Source: Clostridia bacterium (lineage in GTDB: Bacteria; Bacillota; Clostridia; Oscillospirales; Acutalibacteraceae). Taken from it: a stretch of 12,779 nt of DNA. The stretch is taken from NCBI GenBank assembly GCA_017437165.1, contig JAFSBS010000035.1, forward strand, positions 1 to 12,779, read 5' to 3'. How positions within the stretch are numbered: the stretch's first letter is position 1; every line of letters begins with the position of its first letter. The notes under the pieces were generated by a model that saw nothing but the letters and a program-made list of their open reading frames with translations, was not told where the DNA came from and made no database searches. Positions 7,550-12,779 of this stretch are shown here, one piece after another. Both the position numbers and the translations under genes were made by a program.

Positions 7550-7557
7550 GGCAGTTT
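7454..7557 (+). terminator. 104-base imperfect palindrome followed by a T-run; probable terminator of galE-glycosidase
   Basis: The outer stem pairs 7454-7469 (AAACTGTCAGATTTAG) with 7542-7557 (CTAAATATGGCAGTTT) over 16 positions, with one G-T wobble and one mismatch. It continues with GCAGAAGA (7472-7479) and TCTTCTGC (7533-7540), AATT with AATT, TTTA-CCC with GGG-TAAA (7487-7494 and 7520-7526, one bulge), and an apical GCATAC-AAAG-GTATGT (7499-7514). On the + strand the stem ends in CAGTTTTTAA, giving a short U-run suitable for intrinsic termination. The right foot touches the stop codon of the minus-strand gene. The stem is far longer than an ordinary terminator, so a mobile palindromic element reused as a terminator is also plausible. 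Confidence 0.6.
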
Positions 7558-9177
7558 TTAATATATATCTTTTCTATTAACCAACTTACCCTTATGCCTT
7601 GGCTCTAACACCCACGGCACATATTTTGTTGCTTTCTGCATAACTTTAACAACTAAATCGTTGTCAATAACTTCAGATGCTGCACCTACTAAAGATACTG
7701 CCATCTCTTTAACTTTCGGTGTAGAAAGTGGTTTCATTATTACATTTTCTGTACCAACAAATGTAAATTTAAGTTTTCTTTTTGATGCAGTTTCAATTGG
7801 TCTTATATTGACCTTTAAAATGTCGCTTTCGTCCCATTCTGCATAACAACAAACTTTGTATTTTACACCCGCTAAAGTGATGTCGCCATATCTTAAATGG
7901 CCATCCATACCACAGGTAACTGTATTTTTTTCATTTCCCTCGCTCCAACTCATAAGGCACTCGTGTTCTTTAAATGTGAAGTTAATGTTATCAATATTAC
8001 CCGCTCTTTTACCATTTAAAAATGTAACAGTAAAAGGAATTACACTTACAGGGAAACCAATGAGATTTAAAAGAATTTTTCTTTTAATTTCAATTGTTTT
8101 ATTATTTAATTTTGCTTCCTGTAATGAACGGATTGATACACTCGGGTTATCTATTTTAAATTCATCTGAAATTTTATAAAAATCTTCATAAACAGGCTCT
8201 TTTGCTCTTTTGTCAGGCTCAATAAATGCCTTCGGGAAGTGTCGCCAGATGCAATCTCTTGCCTCCTGTTCACTTGCAATTGCACCAAAGCATACTAATA
8301 CCGCATTTTCTTCCGGGAATACAACACCGAATTGAGAAAACATTCCGTTCGCTCTGTAGCCCGAATTACCGCCATTACGCCATACGCAGTAACCGTAGCC
8401 CTTATCTGTATCAATATTTTTACAAATAGATGTGTCTGCGTGAGCATCAGTCATTTCAAGAACCCAGTTTTCAGGAATAATCTGCTTTTTTTCTATTTTA
8501 CCATTATTACTGAGGCAATACATAATTTTAGCAAGGTCTTCTAATTTTAAAGAGAGACCCCAACCACCTGCCTCTATACCATCCTGATTTGTTTCCCATT
8601 CGGGGAAACCAATATTAAGTGGTACGAAAAGTCGTGGAGTTAAATATTCACGGAGTGTCATTTTTGCGAGTTTACAAATCATAGCACTTAAAACAAAAAT
8701 ATTTTCATTCACATAACGGAATGTACCCGGTTCACCATAAAATGATGATTTGAAATATTCTTCCAACCAATCCATTTTATTTTTATTAAGAAAAAGATTC
8801 GGTGAAACACCCGCTGTCATTGTAAGAAGATTTCTTACAGTTACTTTAAATATTCTGCCGTCAACTTTTTCGGGAATGTATTCAGGAAAAACATCTACAA
8901 TTCTTGTATCGAGAGTAAAAAGACCTTCTTCTATTGCAAAACCCGCCGCAATAGCGGTAACAGTTTTACTTATTGAATACGCAGAGTGTGGTGTTTCATT
9001 ATTAAATGGTGCGCGGTATAATTCACACGCAACTTTGTCGTTTTTTATGACCATAAAACTATGAAATTCAAGTTTATTTTCTTTCATATCACGCAAAAAT
9101 TCTACTACTTCTTTAGAAGAAACCCCTACTTCTTCAGGACTTTTTGCCCTTTCAAGTGTAAATTTTTCTTTTGCCAT
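7558..9177 (-). CDS. Serine hydrolase, beta-lactamase class C/CubicO family
   Basis: The family shares the penicillin-binding fold and includes class C beta-lactamases, D-aminopeptidases and esterases; the substrate here is unknown. In the 539-residue protein the catalytic domain covers about 1-320. It has the SxxK motif S68-I-S-K71, the second motif Tyr155-Val-Asn157 in FRYVNEN, the family stretch NLLTMTAGVS (116-125), and a late YRANGMFSQFGVVFPEE segment (274-290) in place of the KTG/HxG motif, a variant I associate with non-lactamase members. There is no signal peptide or membrane helix, so it is predicted to be cytoplasmic and unlikely to confer beta-lactam resistance. Residues about 330-539 form a beta-rich region I cannot assign. 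The start ATG is preceded by AAAGGAG (complement of 9188-9194). The gene is divergent from the transporter gene and has its own promoter. Confidence 0.85.
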   Translation of the reverse strand: MAKEKFTLERAKSPEEVGVSSKEVVEFLRDMKENKLEFHSFMVIKNDKVACELYRAPFNNETPHSAYSISKTVTAIAAGFAIEEGLFTLDTRIVDVFPEYIPEKVDGRIFKVTVRNLLTMTAGVSPNLFLNKNKMDWLEEYFKSSFYGEPGTFRYVNENIFVLSAMICKLAKMTLREYLTPRLFVPLNIGFPEWETNQDGIEAGGWGLSLKLEDLAKIMYCLSNNGKIEKKQIIPENWVLEMTDAHADTSICKNIDTDKGYGYCVWRNGGNSGYRANGMFSQFGVVFPEENAVLVCFGAIASEQEARDCIWRHFPKAFIEPDKRAKEPVYEDFYKISDEFKIDNPSVSIRSLQEAKLNNKTIEIKRKILLNLIGFPVSVIPFTVTFLNGKRAGNIDNINFTFKEHECLMSWSEGNEKNTVTCGMDGHLRYGDITLAGVKYKVCCYAEWDESDILKVNIRPIETASKRKLKFTFVGTENVIMKPLSTPKVKEMAVSLVGAASEVIDNDLVVKVMQKATKYVPWVLEPRHKGKLVNRKDIY

Positions 9178-9210
9178 AGTCTAACACTCCTTTACCGAAG
9201 GTTTTTCTTT

Positions 9211-9239
9211 ATATTACCACACTTTAAAGTAAATCTCAA
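9211..9239 (-). promoter_or_regulatory. Sigma-A promoter of the serine hydrolase gene
   Basis: Read on the minus strand, TTGAGA (9239-9234) and TAATAT (9216-9211) are separated by 17 bases, with a TGG directly before the -10 (extended -10, TGn). The start codon lies about 34 bases downstream of the -10. The spacer contains the perfect palindrome ACTTTAAAGT (9221-9230), a possible operator. Confidence 0.7.
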
Positions 9240-9257
9240 CTTTTATTTTCTTTATGC

Positions 9258-9285
9258 TTGACACTACATCTAAATATGGTAAAAT
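9258..9285 (+). promoter_or_regulatory. Sigma-A promoter of the transporter-phosphatase operon
   Basis: TTGACA (9258-9263) and TAAAAT (9280-9285) are separated by 16 bases, with TGG immediately before the -10 (extended -10). A start site near 9292 would leave a leader of roughly 37 bases before the TTG start at 9329. The two divergent -35 boxes are only 18 bases apart, so one regulator could act on both. Confidence 0.72.
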
Positions 9286-9328
9286 AATCTTTGTTGTTTT
9301 TATTACTAATTTTTGAGGAAGCGATTAT

Positions 9329-10597
9329 TTGAAAACCCAACAATATTTAGAAAGTAAAAAATACTCTTTACTCGTTTTTATAGCGTGTTTTATTGCTTAT
9401 GCCGCATCTTATGTTGGCAGAATAAACTATTCTGCCGCTTTACCCGATATTTTAGCCGATGGACTTTTCACAAAGTCACAAGCGGGTATAATTGGTTCTG
9501 CATTCTTTATAGTTTATGGATTTTTCCAGATTATAAACGGATTTTTAGGCGATAAAATTTCTCCTTTTAAAATGATAATGCTCGGTTTATTTTTATCCGG
9601 CGGTGCGAATATTTTAATGACGTTCTGCACTACCAATATAATGATGGCTGTTATATGGGGATTTAACGGCTTTGCACTTTCTCTTTTATGGGCTGCAATC
9701 CTAAAAATTTTAGCTAACATTATAAATTACGATATGCGTTCTAAAGCGTGTCTTAATATTTCAGCTACACTGCCAATTGGTACGGTACTTGCTTACATTT
9801 TAGCATCAGTTTCTATCAAATTTTTTAATTGGAAATATGTTTTTTACACTTCTTCAGTTGTTCTTATTTTCGCTTTTATTTTCTTTACAGTTATTTATTT
9901 CCTTTCAAAAAGACATATTACTGATGTACCTATTGAAAGTAGTATAAATAATAAAAATGAAGATAATACTAAAGTTAAAGACACAAATAAATTTTTACCA
10001 CTTTTTCTTTCTGCCGGACTTCTTTTAGTGTTACCTGCAGATGCCATTCACGGTGCGATTAAAGAAGGTATTACTACCTGGGTACCAACTATGATTACAG
10101 AAACTTATAACACCCCTGTTGCTTTTTCTGTATTTGTTTCAATAATTTTACCGATAGTAAATTTAAGTGGTAACTATATCGTTACACCTTTATATAATAA
10201 AGTGTTTAAAAAAGATGAGCTTAAAACCGGTGCATTTATTTTAGGATTTGTTTTAATTCCGTTTGCATTCCTTATTTTTATGAAAAACTTACCGGTTGTT
10301 TTAAGCGTTATTCTTTTGGCACTCGGAACTACTGCAATGCATACTTTCAACTATATGATTATTACATTAGTTCCTATGCAATTTGCAAAATATGGCAAAA
10401 CCGCAACTGTTACAGGTGTTATGAATGCTACTGCTTACATAGGTTGTGCTGCCGCTACTTATGGATTTGGTATTATTTCTGATAATATCGGTTGGAATGG
10501 TACTGTTATTGTATGGATTGTAATTGATATAATCGCTTTACTCTTTACTTCACTCAATATTAAAAAATGGAACAGGTTTAAAAACAATGAATGTTAA
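9329..10597 (+). CDS. MFS transporter, organophosphate:phosphate antiporter (GlpT/UhpT-like) family
   Basis: OPA-family carriers exchange glycerol-3-phosphate, hexose phosphates or similar organic phosphates for inorganic phosphate. The 422-residue protein shows 12 hydrophobic segments with a polar loop between helices 6 and 7 (about 195-221). Helix 1 ends in SYVGRINYSAALP (27-39), where Arg31 corresponds to the substrate-phosphate-binding Arg45 of GlpT. Helix 2 carries GSAFFIVYGFFQ and GFLGDKIS, the family form of MFS motif A. In helix 7, AIKEGITTWVPT (239-254 region) places Lys245 where GlpT has Arg269. The start is TTG with GAGGA (9315-9319) 9 bases upstream; no earlier in-frame ATG is better. 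The gene overlaps the phosphatase gene by 11 bases, which argues for a shared function. The exact substrate cannot be read from the sequence. Confidence 0.85.
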   Translation: MKTQQYLESKKYSLLVFIACFIAYAASYVGRINYSAALPDILADGLFTKSQAGIIGSAFFIVYGFFQIINGFLGDKISPFKMIMLGLFLSGGANILMTFCTTNIMMAVIWGFNGFALSLLWAAILKILANIINYDMRSKACLNISATLPIGTVLAYILASVSIKFFNWKYVFYTSSVVLIFAFIFFTVIYFLSKRHITDVPIESSINNKNEDNTKVKDTNKFLPLFLSAGLLLVLPADAIHGAIKEGITTWVPTMITETYNTPVAFSVFVSIILPIVNLSGNYIVTPLYNKVFKKDELKTGAFILGFVLIPFAFLIFMKNLPVVLSVILLALGTTAMHTFNYMIITLVPMQFAKYGKTATVTGVMNATAYIGCAAATYGFGIISDNIGWNGTVIVWIVIDIIALLFTSLNIKKWNRFKNNEC

Positions 10598-11153
10598 TGA
10601 TTTTGACAACACAATTAACGACGGTGAAAGTGCTTTTCATCTTTTTAAATTCTTTTTGAAAAAAGATAAAGGTCTTGTTACTTTTATGCCTGCAGTAATT
10701 ACTGCTTTTACAAAATATAAACTTGGTAAATTAACTGTGGAAGAAGCAATAAACAAATACGCTCAAAGGGCGCTTGATTATTATATTGCTAACCCGCATT
10801 ACCGTAATTGTATGGAAGAATTCTGGGATGAACATGAGAAAAATATTAAACCATTTTACGAAAAAGTAAGAAAAGATGATGATTTAATTCTCTCCTGCTC
10901 ACCGGAAATATCTTTAAGTGAAATATGTAAAAGACTTAATATCAAAAATTTTATTGGTACTTCTATCAATGAAGAAGAAGGTAAAATAGAACGACTTTGT
11001 CTTCGTGAAAACAAAGTGAAGGCATTTTTTGAAATATACCCTGATGCACAGATAGATGACCTTTACACCGACTCCTTTAACGACAAACCACTTATGGACA
11101 TAAGTAAAAATGTTTATCTTGTAAAAGGAAATAAAATCAAAAAAATAAAATAA
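10587..11153 (+). CDS. HAD-IB family phosphatase (SerB-like)
   Basis: HAD phosphatases hydrolyse phosphomonoesters through an aspartyl-phosphate. The 188-residue protein has motif I DFDNT (Asp5 nucleophile, Asp7 acid/base), a helical cap (about 14-95), motif II LILSCSPE (100-107, Ser103), motif III Lys143 in RENKVKAFF, and motif IV YTDSFNDKPLM (160-170, Asp162 and Asp166), typical of the phosphoserine-phosphatase-like subgroup. The ATG overlaps the end of the transporter gene (stop TAA at 10595-10597) and has only a weak ribosome binding site, which suggests translational coupling. A likely role is dephosphorylation of the compound the transporter imports; this is inference. The gene ends 12 bases before a strong terminator hairpin. 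Confidence 0.87.
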   Translation: MNVNDFDNTINDGESAFHLFKFFLKKDKGLVTFMPAVITAFTKYKLGKLTVEEAINKYAQRALDYYIANPHYRNCMEEFWDEHEKNIKPFYEKVRKDDDLILSCSPEISLSEICKRLNIKNFIGTSINEEEGKIERLCLRENKVKAFFEIYPDAQIDDLYTDSFNDKPLMDISKNVYLVKGNKIKKIK

Positions 11154-11164
11154 CAGTTCTTAAA

Positions 11165-11206
11165 ATCTCTTTTCGGTAATATATATTATCGAAAGGGGAT
11201 TTTTTT
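11165..11206 (+). terminator. Strong intrinsic terminator hairpin overlapping the yabP ribosome binding site
   Basis: ATCTCTTTTCG (11165-11175) pairs fully with CGAAAGGGGAT (11190-11200), with two G-T wobbles. The loop closes further through a G-T pair and the perfect palindrome TAATATATATTA (11177-11188). A run of T (11200-11206) follows directly. This is a textbook terminator for the transporter-phosphatase operon. The SD of yabP (AAAGGGG, 11192-11198) is inside its 3' arm, and the ATG at 11207 follows the T-run without a gap. The yabP promoter must therefore lie within or just around the hairpin, or read-through is regulated. Confidence 0.85.
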
Positions 11207-11491
11207 ATGATCACAGAAGAAAAAAAGACTGGATTTTTACCACACAACTGCATTTTAGAGGACAGAAAAACACTTTCTGTTTCCGGTGTTAATGATGTTG
11301 ACAGTTTTGATGAACAAACGATTGTTGCAATTACTGATTTAGGCGAACTGACAATCCGTGGCGAAAAACTTCACATTACAAGACTTTCACTTGAAATTGG
11401 CGAATTACAGATTGAAGGAAATATTGCCGCACTTTCTTATGCCGATATTGCTCCTAAAACTAATAGTTTTTGGGGAAAGGTATTCAGATAA
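11207..11491 (+). CDS. yabP: Sporulation protein YabP
   Basis: YabP is a small protein of the mother-cell sporulation programme in Bacillus (sigma-E controlled), encoded with YabQ; its biochemical role is not defined. The 94-residue protein matches the family closely: PHNCILEDRKTLSVSGV (12-28), VDSFDEQTIV (31-40), and TDLGELTIRGEKLHI (43-57), followed by beta-strand-rich GELQIEGNIAALSY (65-78). There is no signal peptide or membrane helix. AAAGGGG lies 8 bases before the ATG, within the terminator hairpin upstream. The stop codon overlaps the yabQ start by one base (TAATG), so the two are translated together. Confidence 0.95.
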   Translation: MITEEKKTGFLPHNCILEDRKTLSVSGVNDVDSFDEQTIVAITDLGELTIRGEKLHITRLSLEIGELQIEGNIAALSYADIAPKTNSFWGKVFR

Positions 11492-12057
11492 TGTACTCAT
11501 TCGAACAGAGTGAACAATTAAAACTTTTTTTACTTTCTTTAGGTGCCGGTTTCGCTCTTGGTATTGTTTATGATATTTTAAGAACAATACGCCTGACTTT
11601 TACAAAATCTAAAAAAGTTATTTTTGTTTTTGATATTATTTATTTTATTTTCTTCGGTCTTGGCACTTTTATATTTTTCCTGGCAACCAACAAAGGTGAA
11701 TTTCGCTCATATATGATACTTGGTGAAATTGTAGGTTGGATATTTTATTACCTTTCTTTAGGACTTGCAGCAAAAAGTTTTACAGAGACTTTTGTTGAGA
11801 CAATTCACGCTATTTTTAAATTTATATTTAAGATTATTTCTGCGCCTTTTTTACTTATTTTTAAAGGAGTTTTAAAAATAAAGGAGTTTTTTTCTGAAAT
11901 TTATAGAAAAGTTAGTAAAAAAATGCAGAAAAATTGTAAAAAAGACTTGCAAAAACTACGGTTATATGTGTATAATTTATTAGGTATATTGAGAGGCAAC
12001 GAATTGTCAAAAAAGAAAGGTGGCTATAACAATGGCGAGCAAAAAAAGAACTCGTAG
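11491..12057 (+). CDS. yabQ: Spore cortex biosynthesis protein YabQ
   Basis: YabQ is a polytopic membrane protein needed for spore cortex formation in Bacillus, acting in the outer forespore membrane. The 188-residue protein has hydrophobic segments near 8-28, 43-65, 72-93 and 110-126 and the family landmark GIVYDILRTIR (24-34). A basic C-terminal tail (about 130-188) is rich in Lys. I use the ATG at 11491, directly overlapping the yabP stop, with GGGGAAAGG (11472-11480) upstream; a TTG at 11470 would add seven residues that run into that SD. The 3' end contains a promoter for divIC and overlaps divIC by 26 bases in another frame. Confidence 0.93.
   Translation: MYSFEQSEQLKLFLLSLGAGFALGIVYDILRTIRLTFTKSKKVIFVFDIIYFIFFGLGTFIFFLATNKGEFRSYMILGEIVGWIFYYLSLGLAAKSFTETFVETIHAIFKFIFKIISAPFLLIFKGVLKIKEFFSEIYRKVSKKMQKNCKKDLQKLRLYVYNLLGILRGNELSKKKGGYNNGEQKKNS
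11947..11976 (+). promoter_or_regulatory. Sigma-A-like promoter inside yabQ for divIC-yabR
   Basis: TTGCAA (11947-11952) and a perfect TATAAT (11971-11976) are spaced 18 bases apart. A start near 11983 leaves a leader of about 50 bases to the divIC ATG. It lies inside yabQ coding sequence and would let the essential division gene be expressed when the sporulation genes are silent. Confidence 0.6.
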
Positions 12058-12346
12058 AAGAACTAAAAAACAGGGTCTTCTTATGACATTAGTATTCACT
12101 GTTGTAGCAGCCTTAACAATTTATCTTGCAGTTTCTTTCTTCTCCGCTTATAAAGATATAAATGAGAAAAAAGAAGAGTTATCTGCCCTTCAGACAAAAA
12201 AAGAAGAAATGGTACAGCAAAATAAAGATATTGAGAAATCAATAAAAGAAAATGACGAAGCCGCAATTGCTGAAAAATATGCAAGAGAAAACGGATATGT
12301 CAAAACAGACGAAAGAGTTTATATTGACATAACTCCGGGTACATAA
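12032..12346 (+). CDS. divIC: Septum formation initiator, DivIC/FtsB family
   Basis: DivIC (FtsB in Gram-negatives) is a bitopic divisome protein that works with FtsL and DivIB/FtsQ to activate septal wall synthesis. The 104-residue protein has a very basic N-terminus (1-14), one membrane helix (about 16-38), a Lys/Glu-rich coiled coil (about 41-76), and the family C-terminal motif EKYARENGYVKTDERVY (81-97). The ATG at 12032 is preferred over an in-frame GTG at 12020 because AAAGG (12016-12020) is properly spaced only for the ATG. It lies between yabQ and yabR, as in Bacillus subtilis. Confidence 0.93.
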   Translation: MASKKRTRRRTKKQGLLMTLVFTVVAALTIYLAVSFFSAYKDINEKKEELSALQTKKEEMVQQNKDIEKSIKENDEAAIAEKYARENGYVKTDERVYIDITPGT

Positions 12347-12388
12347 TTTTATATTATAATCTATTTTAAAAAACGAGGTAAGTCTTTC

Positions 12389-12779
12389 ATGGCAGTAGAA
12401 ATCGGCGAAATCTTAGACGGTAAAGTTACCGGCATCACAAACTTCGGAGCATTTGTTGAACTCCCTGACAAATCAACAGGTATGGTACATATTTCTGAAG
12501 TTTCAAACACTTATATTAAAGATATTCACGAAAAGTTATCTGAAAATCAGGAAGTTAAAGTTAAGGTAATTGATATTAACGAAAAAGGCAAAATTGCACT
12601 TTCTATAAAAAAAGCTCTTCCACCTGAAGAAGCTCCTGCACCTAAAAAGACTTATGATAAACCAAAAAAGAGTAGTCAACCACCTGTCTGGAATGGTACT
12701 CCTAAAAACGAGTCTGAAAATATGTCTTTTGAAGATATGTTAGCTCGATTTAAAACAAAGAGTGACGAGAGAATGAGCG
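12389..12779 (+). CDS. yabR: S1 RNA-binding domain protein YabR-like (3' truncated by window)
   Basis: The 130 codons visible encode one S1 OB-fold domain (about 1-75) with the typical GEILDGKVTGITNFGAFVEL (6-25), GMVHISEV (31-38), and INEKGKIALSIKKA (63-76), followed by a Pro/Lys-rich linker and SFEDMLARFK (113-122). The S1 domain binds RNA. YabR-like proteins are usually about 130 residues, so little is missing; the frame is still open at the window edge. The ATG at 12389 follows GAGGT (12375-12379). Position after divIC matches the yabQ-divIC-yabR order of Bacillus. Confidence 0.93.
   Translation, partial: MAVEIGEILDGKVTGITNFGAFVELPDKSTGMVHISEVSNTYIKDIHEKLSENQEVKVKVIDINEKGKIALSIKKALPPEEAPAPKKTYDKPKKSSQPPVWNGTPKNESENMSFEDMLARFKTKSDERMS

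Noticed and set aside
7856-8544. Several + strand ORFs opposite the serine hydrolase gene
   Set aside because: They lie antisense to a gene with clear catalytic motifs and lack ribosome binding sites or recognisable products.
7558-9177. True beta-lactamase resistance gene
   Set aside because: There is no signal peptide, the third motif is not KTG, and a large extra C-terminal region is present. It belongs to the wider CubicO-type hydrolases.
12324-12360. TTGACA (12324-12329) and TATAAT (12355-12360) as a promoter for yabR
   Set aside because: Both boxes are perfect but the spacing is 25 bases, too long for a sigma-A promoter; at 17 bases the -10 would be the poor TTTTAT.

Overview
The window comes from a low-GC, Gram-positive, endospore-forming bacterium, most likely an uncultured Clostridia (Bacillota) lineage of the gut or a similar anoxic habitat. 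The evidence is the yabP-yabQ-divIC-yabR block, which is a conserved sporulation/division neighbourhood of spore formers; a class B sortase with no outer-membrane genes; strong AT bias; A/G-rich ribosome binding sites; and several TTG starts. Placement below class level is a guess. No tRNA, rRNA, CRISPR array or transposase is visible. No gene-free stretch exceeds 300 bases; the longest (7286-7557, 272 bases) is densely structured and is described below.

Left block (1-4346, + strand, tightly spaced, probably one operon): the C-terminal tail of a cysteine desulfurase, then thiI (tRNA 4-thiouridine synthesis; the desulfurase is the natural sulfur donor), a stand-alone CinA C-terminal-domain protein (PncC-type NMN amidohydrolase), a class B-like sortase, and a membrane-anchored protein with a Thr/Pro-rich extracellular tail. 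The cytoplasmic part of the last protein looks like a degenerate two-domain CinA without the usual active-site motifs. This is the most unusual protein in the window.

Carbohydrate block (4400-7285, + strand): galE (UDP-glucose 4-epimerase) followed, 6 bases later, by a cytoplasmic GH13 alpha-glycosidase of neopullulanase/cyclomaltodextrinase type. This pair converges on a minus-strand gene. The 272 bases between them hold a palindromic element, a GC-rich hairpin and a 104-base imperfect palindrome ending in a T-run. The last two appear to be diverged copies of one unit and can form mutually exclusive pairings.

Middle block (7558-11206): a minus-strand cytoplasmic serine hydrolase of the beta-lactamase/CubicO family is divergent from an OPA-type (GlpT/UhpT-like) organophosphate transporter. 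The transporter is translationally coupled to a HAD-IB phosphatase, which suggests uptake of a phosphorylated compound and its dephosphorylation. Good sigma-A promoters are visible for both directions. The transporter-phosphatase pair ends at a strong intrinsic terminator hairpin, which also buries the ribosome binding site of yabP.

Right block (11207-12779, + strand): yabP and yabQ (spore cortex/coat-related), divIC (divisome), and the S1-domain gene yabR, cut by the window edge. A sigma-A-like promoter inside the 3' part of yabQ probably gives divIC-yabR vegetative expression independent of the sporulation genes.
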